Of a stretch of 9,907 nt of DNA, positions 1 to 7,151 are shown piece after piece. The position numbers were made by a program, and so were the translations under genes. The notes below the pieces were generated by a model. That model worked only from the letters and a program-made list of their open reading frames with translations, was not told the origin of the DNA and searched no databases. How positions within the stretch are numbered: the first letter of the stretch is position 1; every line of letters starts with the position of its first letter. Source of the DNA: Candidatus Peregrinibacteria bacterium CG_4_10_14_0_2_um_filter_43_11 (GTDB lineage Bacteria; Patescibacteriota; Gracilibacteria; UM-FILTER-43-11); contig PFOK01000096.1 of NCBI GenBank assembly GCA_002792495.1, positions 1 to 9,907 of the forward strand, given 5' to 3'.

Positions 1-84
1 GTGACTTTTGTGTTTCGTTGTGGCTATATTTCATTGTTCGCTTGGTTAATGGGCCGGATGTTGAACTTTGGCATCATTATACCT

Positions 85-111
85 GAAAAGCGCGCATTTC
101 GCGCGCTTTTC
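85..111. terminator. Strong hairpin, probable bidirectional intrinsic terminator
   Basis: A perfect 11-bp stem is formed by 85-95 and 101-111, with a 5-nt loop ATTTC. The inner part of the stem is GCGCGC and the outer part is A4/T4, so each strand reads a GC stem followed by U residues. It would end transcription coming from left of the window and shield the downstream gene from read-through. No convincing gene can be assigned to 1-84. Frame 3 is open to a TGA at 84-86, just at the stem base, which could be the tail of an upstream gene, but 28 codons are too few to judge. Confidence 0.75.
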
Positions 112-183
112 TAATGCCAAAAACCCTTATTTATCCCATAAAATCCCCTCGTTTTTCAGTGCCCCCTAAGTATATTATTTTTG

Positions 184-203
184 GTTGTCATATTCATGAC
201 AAC
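184..203. repeat. 8-bp inverted repeat with 4-nt spacer
   Basis: GTTGTCAT (184-191) and ATGACAAC (196-203) are perfect reverse complements separated by ATTC. It lies about 70 bp upstream of the presumed promoter of the cysteine-rich gene. It could be a dimeric regulator site or a small RNA hairpin. There is no T-tract, so it is not a terminator. Function is not known. Confidence 0.5.
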
Positions 204-204
204 A

Positions 205-260
205 CGGTAACCGAATTATTATCTACACGTGGGATTTCGGTAACCTTTTTTATTATCTAC
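205..260 (+). repeat. Two-copy direct repeat upstream of the cysteine-rich gene
   Basis: CGGTAACC followed by TTATTATCTAC occurs twice, at 205-226 (gap GAA) and 238-260 (gap TTTT). Both modules are identical; only the 3-4 nt gap differs. The copies start 33 bp apart, close to three helical turns, and the second ends 10 bp before the TTGACA box. The CGGT/ACCG element is nearly self-complementary. This arrangement fits paired binding sites for an activator or repressor, but no regulator can be named. Confidence 0.5.
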
Positions 261-269
261 AACGCTGTA

Positions 270-298
270 TTGACAAATTTACAATAGGATTGTAGTGT
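270..298 (+). promoter_or_regulatory. Candidate sigma70-type promoter for the cysteine-rich gene
   Basis: A perfect TTGACA (270-275) is followed after 17 bp by TAGTGT (293-298), a weak -10 with three of six consensus positions. Transcription would start near 305, giving a leader of about 20 nt before the GTG at 326. The weak -10 together with upstream repeats suggests activator dependence, which is inference. Confidence 0.45.
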
Positions 299-325
299 GT
301 TTACACATCTTTTAAATATTGTGTT

Positions 326-2002
326 GTGAAAAAATGTTCGCTTTGCCACGGGGAGTTTGAAGTTTCTATCGATGAAGTGGATTTTCTTAAGAAAATTAAT
401 TTTAAATTCGGAGATAAAACAGTTGCTTTTTTGGAACCCACTCAATGCCCGGATTGTCGGAACATGATTCGTACTTCTCATCGGAATGAGCAATATTTGT
501 ATCAACGCAAATCCGATCTTTCCGGTAAACAATTGATCTCTCTTTACGATCCGCTTTCCTCCCGAGGTAAAAATTATACCGTTTACAGCCAATCCGAATG
601 GCATGGCGATTCATGGGATTCCACCGTATATGGCAGGGATTTTGATTTCTCCCGTTCTTTTTTCGAACAGTTTTACGAGCTCAATGATGCGGTTCCCAAA
701 ATGGCGCTCATCGCGGTTGGAAACGAAAATAGTGACTTCACAACAGGAACCGGGTATTGCAAAAACTGTTATCTCATCAATTCTTCCGAATATTGCGAGG
801 ATTGTTATTACGGAAAACTGCTCCAGAGCTGTCACGATTCCGTGGATTGTTCCTATTTATACGACAGTGAACGGTGTTATGAATGCTTTAGTTGTCGCAA
901 ATGTTACGGCTGTGTGCATGTTTATTACAGCCAAAACTGTTCAGACTGCTTTTTTTCGGAGAATTTGAATGGTTGTAAAAATTGTTTTCTGTGCACGAAC
1001 CTGAACAATAAAGAATATTATTTTATGAATCAGACTTTGGATAAAAAGGAGTATCAGTGTCGGGTTGAAGAATTCATGGGCTCTTATTCCAATTTTAAAA
1101 AAGCTTCTGAGATTTTAAAAAAACTGCGATGCGAACGCATTCATAAGTATTCCAATATCACCAATTCCGAAAATTGTACGGGCGACTTTATTATCGGGTC
1201 CCGCAATTGCCATAATTGTTACGACATGAATGACAGCGAAGATTGCCGGAATGTATGGCTTGGGGTTCAGGTAAAAGATGTTTACGATTGTTCCAATATG
1301 TACATCAAGCCGGAGCTCAATTACCAGGTCATGGGAACCATCGAAACCTTTCATGTCGCGTTTAGTCTTTATATTTTTCACAGTCAAAATGTGCTTTATT
1401 CGGAACAAATTCATCACAGCAAAGATTTGTTTGGTTGCGTGGGTATGAAAAATAAGCAGTACTGTATTTTGAACAAACAATATCCTAAGGAGGAATATAG
1501 CCGAATGGTGGAGCGCATTGTGGAACATATGGTGGAAACTGGGGAGTGGTCACAGTTTTTTCCGCCACAATATTCTCCCCATGGTTACAATGAATCGCTT
1601 GCTTCGGAATACTACCCACTGTCCAAGCAGGTTGTTACATCACGCGGATGGCATTGGCATGAGGATCGCACGCAGGCGGCTTATCAGGGGGAACATTACC
1701 CGATTTCGGACAACATTAAAGCGGTTCCGGAAGATATTATTCAACATATTTTAGAATGCGAAAAAGCCAAGAAGCTCTATAAAATCATTCCTCATGAACT
1801 TCGTTTTTATAAAAGTATGAAGGTTCCCATTCCGCGGCTTTGTCCTGATGAACGGCATAAAAACAGAATGCTTCTTAGAAACCCACGTCATCTCTGGGGT
1901 CGAAAATGCGCGAAATGTCAGTCGAATATTCAGACAACGTATGCCCCCGATCGGTCGGAAATGGTTTTGTGTGGAGAATGTTACCTGGGTGAAGTTTATT
2001 AA
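326..2002 (+). CDS. Cysteine-rich zinc-ribbon protein of the Patescibacteria (CPR) type, function unknown
   Basis: A 558-aa soluble protein with no signal peptide. An N-terminal zinc ribbon uses C4-x2-C7 and C41-x2-C44. The conserved-looking block with YGRDFDFSR and FFEQF follows at about 103-116. A central Cys-rich region (145-310) contains many CxxC pairs on a 12-residue lattice. A C-terminal zinc ribbon uses C528-x2-C531 and C549-x2-C552. I recognise this overall architecture, including the CPDCR and QTTYAPDR blocks, from unnamed proteins common in CPR genomes; I know of no established function. The start is GTG, because this is the only plausible start after the in-frame TAG at 293-295 that keeps the first CxxC; no Shine-Dalgarno is seen. 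It appears monocistronic, with its own promoter. Metal binding is a strong inference from the cysteines; nucleic-acid or protein partners are unknown. Confidence 0.88.
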   Translation: MKKCSLCHGEFEVSIDEVDFLKKINFKFGDKTVAFLEPTQCPDCRNMIRTSHRNEQYLYQRKSDLSGKQLISLYDPLSSRGKNYTVYSQSEWHGDSWDSTVYGRDFDFSRSFFEQFYELNDAVPKMALIAVGNENSDFTTGTGYCKNCYLINSSEYCEDCYYGKLLQSCHDSVDCSYLYDSERCYECFSCRKCYGCVHVYYSQNCSDCFFSENLNGCKNCFLCTNLNNKEYYFMNQTLDKKEYQCRVEEFMGSYSNFKKASEILKKLRCERIHKYSNITNSENCTGDFIIGSRNCHNCYDMNDSEDCRNVWLGVQVKDVYDCSNMYIKPELNYQVMGTIETFHVAFSLYIFHSQNVLYSEQIHHSKDLFGCVGMKNKQYCILNKQYPKEEYSRMVERIVEHMVETGEWSQFFPPQYSPHGYNESLASEYYPLSKQVVTSRGWHWHEDRTQAAYQGEHYPISDNIKAVPEDIIQHILECEKAKKLYKIIPHELRFYKSMKVPIPRLCPDERHKNRMLLRNPRHLWGRKCAKCQSNIQTTYAPDRSEMVLCGECYLGEVY

Positions 2003-2005
2003 TTA

Positions 2006-2052
2006 TTCCAATTGGTCACCAATGGGTTCACCAATAGGGTTATCAATTGGAA
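2006..2052. repeat. Inverted repeat enclosing a tandem 12-bp repeat downstream of the cysteine-rich gene
   Basis: TTCCAATTG (2006-2014) and CAATTGGAA (2044-2052) are perfect inverted arms. The loop holds TCACCAAT twice (2016-2023 and 2028-2035), each followed by a GGGT run, at a 12-bp period. ATTGGT-C-ACCAAT (2011-2023) offers an alternative smaller hairpin. It begins 3 bp after the stop codon. The sequence following the stem is A-rich, not T-rich, so a classical terminator is not supported; mRNA 3'-end protection or a protein site are alternatives. Confidence 0.4.
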
Positions 2053-2059
2053 ATAAAAA

Positions 2060-2152
2060 ATGAAACAATGTATTCAATGTAAATCATCGTTCGAAATAAT
2101 AATTGACAGTACCTATAAAAATTGTTTGTTCGAATTGTATCGGGTGTTATAA
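2060..2152 (+). pseudogene. Truncated remnant of a second cysteine-rich zinc-ribbon gene
   Basis: An ATG opens a 30-codon frame beginning MKQCIQCKSSFEIIID, which parallels the start of the upstream 558-aa protein (MKKCSLCHGEFEVSID). The M-K-x-C-x2-C spacing, the F-E pair and the closing I-D are conserved. After about residue 20 the frame loses similarity. In the +1 frame from about 2118 the sequence reads KIVCSNCIGCYN, like the CxNCxxCYx units of the family's middle. An indel in the A5 run at 2117-2121 would join the two into one ORF with paired CxxC motifs. I read this as a paralogue that has lost most of its length. A short functional zinc-ribbon peptide made by frameshifting is possible but less likely. 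Its TAA lies within the -10 box of the next operon. Confidence 0.6.
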
Positions 2153-2153
2153 T
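2126..2153 (+). promoter_or_regulatory. Extended -10 promoter of the amino acid transporter operon
   Basis: A perfect TATAAT (2148-2153) is preceded by TGT (2145-2147), giving the extended -10 motif TGnTATAAT, which can work with a poor -35. The best -35 candidate is TTGTTC (2126-2131) with a 16-bp spacer. Transcription would start near 2160 and give a leader of about 40 nt before the ATG at 2200. It is placed to drive the two SBP genes and, by read-through, livHMGF. Confidence 0.65.
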
Positions 2154-2199
2154 ATTTTCACTTTAAATCGCCTATCCTTAAATTTAATTCTTTAATTTA

Positions 2200-3327
2200 A
2201 TGCTTATGTTTAAACGAATCGTACTCATTACGTTTATTTTTAGCGCCTTGATGCTCACCGGTTGTACCGAAGATAAAACCGTCAGTACTTCCGAACTTCC
2301 TGATGTGATCAGGCTTGGCTATGTTGGTCCTTTAACAGGGGCTGCGGCGGCTTATGGGCAAGATATTAAAGCCGGTATTGATCTTTATTTCTCGGAGCAT
2401 CCCACGATTGGTGATAAGCCGGTTGAAGTGATTTATGAAGATGGAAAATGCAATGGAGCGGATGCCGCAGTGGCCGCCCAGAAATTGATTACCGTCGATA
2501 AAGTCCGGTTTATTTTTGGAGGTGGTTGTAGCGGAGAAACGTTATCCATGGCTCCTATTGCCGAGGAAAACAAAGTGGTGACTATCTCGTCAGGATCTTC
2601 CAGTCCGGAAGTTACCACTGCAGGGGATTATATTTTCCGTGATTATCCTTCGGATTCCAAAGTGGCCCAAGACATGGCTGCTTACATTGCAAGTCATGAT
2701 CGTAAAAAGGTTGCGCTTCTTACTGAACAAACCGATTTTGCTCAGGGATATCGAATGATGATCAAGGATTCCATGACGGCTTATGCCGAACTTGAGTTGG
2801 TTGCCGATGAGGCTTATGGAGTCGATAACGCTGATTTTCGTACTTTGCTCACCAAGGCAAAACAACAGGAAGCCAATGCTTTAATTAGTATCGGACAATC
2901 ACCTTCGACTAATGGTTTTGTTGTTAAGCAAGCCAAAGAACTCGGGTTGGATGTTCAAATTTATGGTCCTGATACACTTTCCGGGCAAGAATTTTTTGAT
3001 ATCGCGAAAGATGCAGGAGAAGGTGTGATTCAATTCATGGTGGTTCCGGATCCCACACAGCCCGGTTACGCGGAAAAAATTTCCAAATTGCCTGAGGCAC
3101 AAGGAGCTTCAATTTTCCAGCTCCTCGGCTATGATGCCGCAGGAATGGCTGCCTTGGCCATTGAACACGTTGGTTATGATGCCACAGCTATTAAAGATTA
3201 TTGGTATGATATGCCTATTTACAAAGGCATAGGAGGGGACCACAAGTTTGATGAGAATGGAGATGACACGACCAAAATAGGAATGCGTATCGCAAAAGAT
3301 GGAGAATTTGTTATGACGGAAGAATAA
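2200..3327 (+). CDS. Branched-chain amino acid-type ABC transporter, substrate-binding lipoprotein 1
   Basis: A 375-aa type I periplasmic-binding-protein fold of the LivJ/LivK (Peripla_BP_6) family. Residues 1-21 form a lipoprotein signal peptide (K5-R6, hydrophobic stretch, lipobox L19-T20-G21-C22), so the mature protein would be lipid-anchored outside the cytoplasmic membrane. The core starts at about 40 (IRLGYVGPLTG). The GGGCSGET and PIAEENKVV blocks and the ISSGSSSPEVT loop (about 128-138) match the ligand-contacting hinge of the family, followed by the TEQTDFAQGY motif. Ligand is likely an aliphatic amino acid, but this family also binds amides and urea, so specificity is open. A second ATG (2206) two codons on is an equally possible start. 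No Shine-Dalgarno is visible. First gene of the transporter operon and paralogous to the next gene. Confidence 0.92.
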   Translation: MLMFKRIVLITFIFSALMLTGCTEDKTVSTSELPDVIRLGYVGPLTGAAAAYGQDIKAGIDLYFSEHPTIGDKPVEVIYEDGKCNGADAAVAAQKLITVDKVRFIFGGGCSGETLSMAPIAEENKVVTISSGSSSPEVTTAGDYIFRDYPSDSKVAQDMAAYIASHDRKKVALLTEQTDFAQGYRMMIKDSMTAYAELELVADEAYGVDNADFRTLLTKAKQQEANALISIGQSPSTNGFVVKQAKELGLDVQIYGPDTLSGQEFFDIAKDAGEGVIQFMVVPDPTQPGYAEKISKLPEAQGASIFQLLGYDAAGMAALAIEHVGYDATAIKDYWYDMPIYKGIGGDHKFDENGDDTTKIGMRIAKDGEFVMTEE

Positions 3328-3351
3328 TTTTTAATTTTAACTCCTTGAATC

Positions 3352-4470
3352 ATGCTTAAAAAATTTGCGTTTATCACTCTCTTTTTTGCCTCTCTTGTGC
3401 TTGTCGGCTGTGCCCGTAGTCAGGAAGTTACTACTTCAGAACTCCCCGATGTGATTAAGATCGGTTGGGTCGGTCCGCTTACGGGGGGATTAGGCGGCGT
3501 TGGTCAAGATGCAAAAGCGGCTGTCGAATTTTATTTTACAGAACACCCTATGATTGGGGGTAAACAAGTCGAAGTGATTTATGAGGATGGGAAGTGCAAT
3601 GGGGCTGATGCCGCGGCCGCTACTCAAAAACTGATTACTGTGGATGGTGTTCAGGCTATTTTAGGGGGAGCTTGTAGCGGGGAAACATTGGCTTCTGCTC
3701 CGATCGCGGAACAAAACAAGGTGGTTATGATTTCTTCCCTCTCTTCCAGTCCGGAAGTTACCACTGCAGGGGATTATATTTTCCGTAATTACATTTCCGA
3801 TGATCAGGTTGCAAAAACCATGGTGAATTATATGTTGTCTCGTAACGAAAAAATTGCGGTTCTTTCCGAGCAAACCGATTTCGCTCAGGGATTTACCCAT
3901 GCGATTGTAAAACATATGGAAGCGGCCGGTGCTTCTGATAAGCTCGTTTTAAACGAATCATTTGGGGTGGACAACACTGATTTTCGTACCTTGCTTACTA
4001 AAGTAAAAGAAGCCGGAGCGGGTGCTCTTGTTTCTATGGTGCAAACGCCCGTTTCCGGCGGTTTCATGGCTCGTCAGGCTAAAGAATTAGGGCTGGATAT
4101 TCAGATTTACGGCACGGATACTTTGCCTGCTCCGGATTTTTTTGATACGGCTAAAGATGCCGCGGAAGGAGCTATCGCTGTTCTTGCCTCTGAAGATCTT
4201 TCTCGTGGTCGTTTTGCTGATTTCAAAGCAAGCATTGAGGCTCCTCAATCGACCTATGCTATTTCAGCATTTGCGTACGATGCTGCCGAGGTGTTGGCCA
4301 GAGCAATTGAAAAGGTAGGTTATAACGGCAACGCTATCAAGGATTATTTTTACACCATGCCAACCTTTAATGGAGTAGCCAGTGATGTGAAATTTGATGT
4401 GAATGGCGATAACAATATTCAGGCTGCTGTTAAAGTTGCCCGTGATGGTGAGTTTGTTTTTGAAAAGTAA
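3352..4470 (+). CDS. Branched-chain amino acid-type ABC transporter, substrate-binding lipoprotein 2
   Basis: A 372-aa paralogue of the preceding SBP, 24 bp downstream. It has a lipoprotein signal (K3-K4, hydrophobic core, lipobox L17-V18-G19-C20) and the same block order: IKIGWVGPLTG, VIYEDGKCNGADAA, GGACSGET, SSSPEVTTAGDYIFR, TEQTDFAQGF, GTDTLPAPDFFD. It differs from copy 1 in much of the C-terminal lobe and around the cleft (for example ISSLSSS instead of ISSGSSS), so it may bind a different amino acid for the same permease. A 45-bp stretch (3742-3786) is identical to 2596-2640 in copy 1 although surrounding sequence has diverged, pointing to gene conversion. It is followed by a strong hairpin that probably limits read-through into the permease genes. 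Confidence 0.92.
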   Translation: MLKKFAFITLFFASLVLVGCARSQEVTTSELPDVIKIGWVGPLTGGLGGVGQDAKAAVEFYFTEHPMIGGKQVEVIYEDGKCNGADAAAATQKLITVDGVQAILGGACSGETLASAPIAEQNKVVMISSLSSSPEVTTAGDYIFRNYISDDQVAKTMVNYMLSRNEKIAVLSEQTDFAQGFTHAIVKHMEAAGASDKLVLNESFGVDNTDFRTLLTKVKEAGAGALVSMVQTPVSGGFMARQAKELGLDIQIYGTDTLPAPDFFDTAKDAAEGAIAVLASEDLSRGRFADFKASIEAPQSTYAISAFAYDAAEVLARAIEKVGYNGNAIKDYFYTMPTFNGVASDVKFDVNGDNNIQAAVKVARDGEFVFEK

Positions 4471-4484
4471 TTTTTTATCTTTTG

Positions 4485-4524
4485 CCCAGTGGGGCGAATA
4501 TTCGCTCCGCTGGGTTTAGTTTTT
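4485..4524 (+). terminator. Intrinsic terminator or attenuator between SBP genes and livH
   Basis: A 15-bp stem pairs 4485-4499 with 4500-4514. It begins CCCAG/CTGGG, contains two G-U wobbles (4490-4509 and 4493-4506) and ends in the self-complementary GCGAATATTCGC, so the actual loop is a few AT pairs. It is followed by TTTAGTTTTT. As livH-livF have no clear promoter of their own, partial termination or 3'-end stabilisation here would yield more binding protein than membrane complex, a known arrangement in ABC import operons. Confidence 0.75.
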
Positions 4525-4540
4525 GGTATTTTTTAAAATT

Positions 4541-4546
4541 TATAGT
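4541..4546 (+). promoter_or_regulatory. Weak -10-like box before livH
   Basis: TATAGT lies 14 bp upstream of the livH ATG, but no -35 hexamer is found at 16-18 bp. If used, the transcript would have a leader of only about 8 nt, nearly leaderless. This is a marginal candidate for an internal promoter that would uncouple permease expression from the terminator upstream. Confidence 0.2.
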
Positions 4547-4560
4547 ACTTTATTTACTGT

Positions 4561-5433
4561 ATGCAAATCATTTTAAACGGAATCATCATCGGCGGTATTT
4601 ATGCTTTGATCGCGTTGGGGTTTAATCTTATTTATTCTTCGGTTCGGTTTTACCACATGTTGTACGGTATTTTGGCTGTTTTGGGGGTGTATTTTCTTCG
4701 TTTTTTTCAAATGACCTTTCATTGGCCCTTCGCTCTTATGGTATTTTTGGCTTCCTTTTTGATCGGTTTGATTGGTATGGCTTCCTGGCAATGGTTTTAT
4801 CGTCCTCTTGCCATTACAAAAAAAGCGTCTTCCCTGGTCATGCTTGTCCTTTCCTTCGGTGCCTTAATTGTGGTTCAAAATCTGATCGCACTTGTCTGGA
4901 AAAACAACACATATTCCATTTCTATAACAGAAACCATTAAATCCGGTTATCAGTTTTTTGGCCTAAGCATCACTTTCAACCAGTTGGTTATTTTGATCAC
5001 CACTTTTATTTCCGTTATTTTGCTTGAGCTTTTTTTGGGGCGAACCAAGTGGGGGATGGCGATACGGGCGATTGGGGATAATCCTGAGCTCACCACGACC
5101 ATTGGCCTTAAAACGAATCAAATTATTCTGATTGTTTTTTTCATTGGTTCTTTTATGAGTTCTATCAGTGCCTCTTTGATTGCTCTTGAGATCGGTGTGC
5201 GTCCCACCTATGGCCTCATGCTTGTAATGAAGGCTATTATTGCCTCCATCATTGGCGGTATCGGAAGTATCCGCGGAGCGATGTTTGGCGGGCTTCTTTT
5301 GGGCATTACGGAAAATATGGGTATTTATTTTTTTGGAGCCCAGTGGCAGGAGGTAACGGCGTTTACATTACTCACTATTTTTTTGCTTTTTCGTCCTCAG
5401 GGATTGTTCCAAAAATATCAATTAGCGAAATAA
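4561..5433 (+). CDS. livH: Branched-chain amino acid ABC transporter permease LivH-type
   Basis: A 290-aa polytopic membrane protein of the usual LivH length. The N-terminus NGIIIGGIYALIALGFNLIY is the typical LivH opening (GxxYALxALGLxLIYG). Hydrophobic segments recur through the chain, consistent with about eight membrane helices. The cytoplasmic coupling region for the ATPases lies around GMAIRAIGDNPELTTTIGL (about 166-184), and the C-terminal GGIGSIRGAMFGGLLLG and LFRPQGLF motifs are characteristic. It pairs with LivM to form the translocation pore. The 90-bp gap before it contains the terminator-like hairpin. The gap to livM is 22 bp, so the two should be translated from one message. Confidence 0.93.
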   Translation: MQIILNGIIIGGIYALIALGFNLIYSSVRFYHMLYGILAVLGVYFLRFFQMTFHWPFALMVFLASFLIGLIGMASWQWFYRPLAITKKASSLVMLVLSFGALIVVQNLIALVWKNNTYSISITETIKSGYQFFGLSITFNQLVILITTFISVILLELFLGRTKWGMAIRAIGDNPELTTTIGLKTNQIILIVFFIGSFMSSISASLIALEIGVRPTYGLMLVMKAIIASIIGGIGSIRGAMFGGLLLGITENMGIYFFGAQWQEVTAFTLLTIFLLFRPQGLFQKYQLAK

Positions 5434-5455
5434 TTTCAATTATCCTTTCCTTAAA

Positions 5456-6322
5456 ATGGACTATATTCTACATCTTGCCATCACAATGTCGATTTGGGGT
5501 ATCCTTACCCTCAGTTTGAATTATGTGGCGGGTTTTACAGGAATCATATCCCTTAGTCACGCTACCTTCTATGGAATCGGTGCTTATTCAACGGCTATTT
5601 TGACCGTAAAATACGGTTTTTCATTTTTACTGAGTGTCGCTATTGGCATGTTTCTTGCGGCTGTTATCGCTTATATTGTCTCGATTCCTCTTTTGAAATT
5701 GCAGGAAGATGCCTTCATTCTCGTTTCATTTGGATTCGCTATCATCGGTTATCACGTTTTGCTCAATTGGCAATCCATCACTAATGGAGCCCTTGGGATT
5801 AAGGGGATAAAAGCACCGGTGATTTTTGGATTCAGTTTTTCCGGAAAACCACTTTTTTTATGTTTGGTTCTGGTGGCTTTGATTTGCACTTATTTCATTT
5901 TGCACAGGATCGTTAAATCGCCTTACGGAACCATCATGAAAAATATTCGTGAAAATTCTATCGTGGCCAGTGTGAATGGTCATGATGTTACGGCTTACAA
6001 GCGCAGTGTTTATACGGTAGGAGCGTTATTTGCCGCTTTGGCCGGTTCTTTAATGGCAACGTTTCTCATGTTCATTGAGCCCAAGTCTTTCGAGTTGATG
6101 ATATCTGTTTTTATACTGATCGCTTTGATTTTAGGGGGTATGGGGAATTTGAAAGGATCCATTTTGGGGGCTGTTTTCATCATTCTCATCCCGGAAATAC
6201 TGCGTTTTGTCGGTTTTCCCAATACGATTATCGGTGAAATGCAGCAAATCACTTATGGGCTCATTTTGGTTCTTCTGATGATTCTTCGTCCTCAAGGGTT
6301 ACTTGGGGAATATAAAATATAA
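5456..6322 (+). CDS. livM: Branched-chain amino acid ABC transporter permease LivM-type
   Basis: A 288-aa polytopic membrane protein, shorter than the roughly 420-aa E. coli LivM but normal for many bacteria, which lack its N-terminal extension. Diagnostic motifs are LSLNYVAGFTGIISLSHATF near residue 19-38, followed by YGIGAYSTAIL, the coupling-loop segment SPYGTIMKNIRENSIVASVNG (written here in part: YGTIMKNIRENSIVA, about 156-170), GGMGNLKGSILGAVF, and the C-terminal LRPQGLLGE. It heterodimerises with LivH. It starts at an ATG with no Shine-Dalgarno and an AT/pyrimidine-rich leader, as its neighbours do. Confidence 0.93.
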   Translation: MDYILHLAITMSIWGILTLSLNYVAGFTGIISLSHATFYGIGAYSTAILTVKYGFSFLLSVAIGMFLAAVIAYIVSIPLLKLQEDAFILVSFGFAIIGYHVLLNWQSITNGALGIKGIKAPVIFGFSFSGKPLFLCLVLVALICTYFILHRIVKSPYGTIMKNIRENSIVASVNGHDVTAYKRSVYTVGALFAALAGSLMATFLMFIEPKSFELMISVFILIALILGGMGNLKGSILGAVFIILIPEILRFVGFPNTIIGEMQQITYGLILVLLMILRPQGLLGEYKI

Positions 6323-6369
6323 TTTTCAATTTAGAATTTTTAATTTTCAAATAAAATTCAAAACTATTT

Positions 6370-7119
6370 ATGCTTCAGGTCAGAGATCTTGATTTACATA
6401 TCGGCGGATTGAAAATTCTGAATCATCTGACGTTTGATGTTCCTGATCAATCCATTACAGGTCTGATCGGTCCAAACGGGGCGGGAAAGTCGATGTTTTT
6501 TAACACGTTGTTTGGTTTGTTCCAGGTCAATGGCGGATCGATTCGTTTTAATGATGTGGAATTGGTTGGGAAAAAACCGCATGAAATCAGTCATCTTGGC
6601 ATTATTCGCACTTTTCAGGATGCGCGGCTTTTGCCTCAGATTACCGTTCTTGAAAACTTATTAGCGGCTACCCGTTACGCGGAACCGACGACCCTTTCTC
6701 GTGTTTTTTTCCACAAAAAAGCGTTGTATCAGGAATATCTTTCTCATGTAAAACGTGCGCAATCTCTTTTAAAACGGGTGGGTTTGGAATCCAAAATTCA
6801 CGCAATGGGAAAGGATCTTTCTTATGGTCAGACTAAACTGATTGAAATTTTGAAATTGTTCATGGCTGATAATCAGGTAATTCTTTTGGATGAACCCTTC
6901 TCCGGTCTTTTCCCTGAAATGATTAAAATCATCACTGAACTCATTCTGGAGCTTGTAAAGAGCGGTCGCACCATCATGCTGGTGGAACATAATATGAAAT
7001 TGATTTCGGAGGTGTGCAATCATGTTATTGTGATGGATGCCGGTACCACAATCGCTTCAGGAACATTTAGTCAAATCCGTTCAAAATCAGCAGTGGCAGA
7101 AGCTTATCTGGGCGATTAA
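6370..7119 (+). CDS. livG: Branched-chain amino acid ABC transporter ATP-binding protein LivG-type
   Basis: A 249-aa ABC ATPase. Walker A is GPNGAGKS (34-41), Q-loop Q83, signature LSYGQ (150-154), Walker B ending in D174-E175, and the H-loop histidine is H207 in LVEHN. The Tyr in the signature (LSYGQ rather than LSGGQ) and the FQDARLLPQITVLENL segment are typical of LivG. The residues after the signature (TKLIEI) differ from the usual QQRRLEIA, a modest divergence. It hydrolyses ATP at the cytoplasmic face together with LivF. A 47-bp AT-rich spacer separates it from livM; 16 bp of that spacer recur exactly in the gap before livF. Confidence 0.93.
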   Translation: MLQVRDLDLHIGGLKILNHLTFDVPDQSITGLIGPNGAGKSMFFNTLFGLFQVNGGSIRFNDVELVGKKPHEISHLGIIRTFQDARLLPQITVLENLLAATRYAEPTTLSRVFFHKKALYQEYLSHVKRAQSLLKRVGLESKIHAMGKDLSYGQTKLIEILKLFMADNQVILLDEPFSGLFPEMIKIITELILELVKSGRTIMLVEHNMKLISEVCNHVIVMDAGTTIASGTFSQIRSKSAVAEAYLGD

Positions 7120-7151
7120 AATAATTTTTAATTTTCAATTTTAAATTTTTA

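Noticed and set aside
1..114. Open frames running in from the left edge
   Set aside because: Frame 1 is open to 114 and frame 3 to 86, but frame 1 crosses the terminator hairpin and both are too short to show a protein family.
1115..1528. A 137-codon antisense ORF inside the cysteine-rich gene and similar antisense frames elsewhere
   Set aside because: They lie opposite clearly conserved coding sequence, and have no start context, promoter or family features.
2103..2108. TTGACA as a -35 box for the transporter operon
   Set aside because: It is 39 bp from the perfect TATAAT and no suitable -10 lies 16-18 bp downstream; the extended -10 explains the promoter better.
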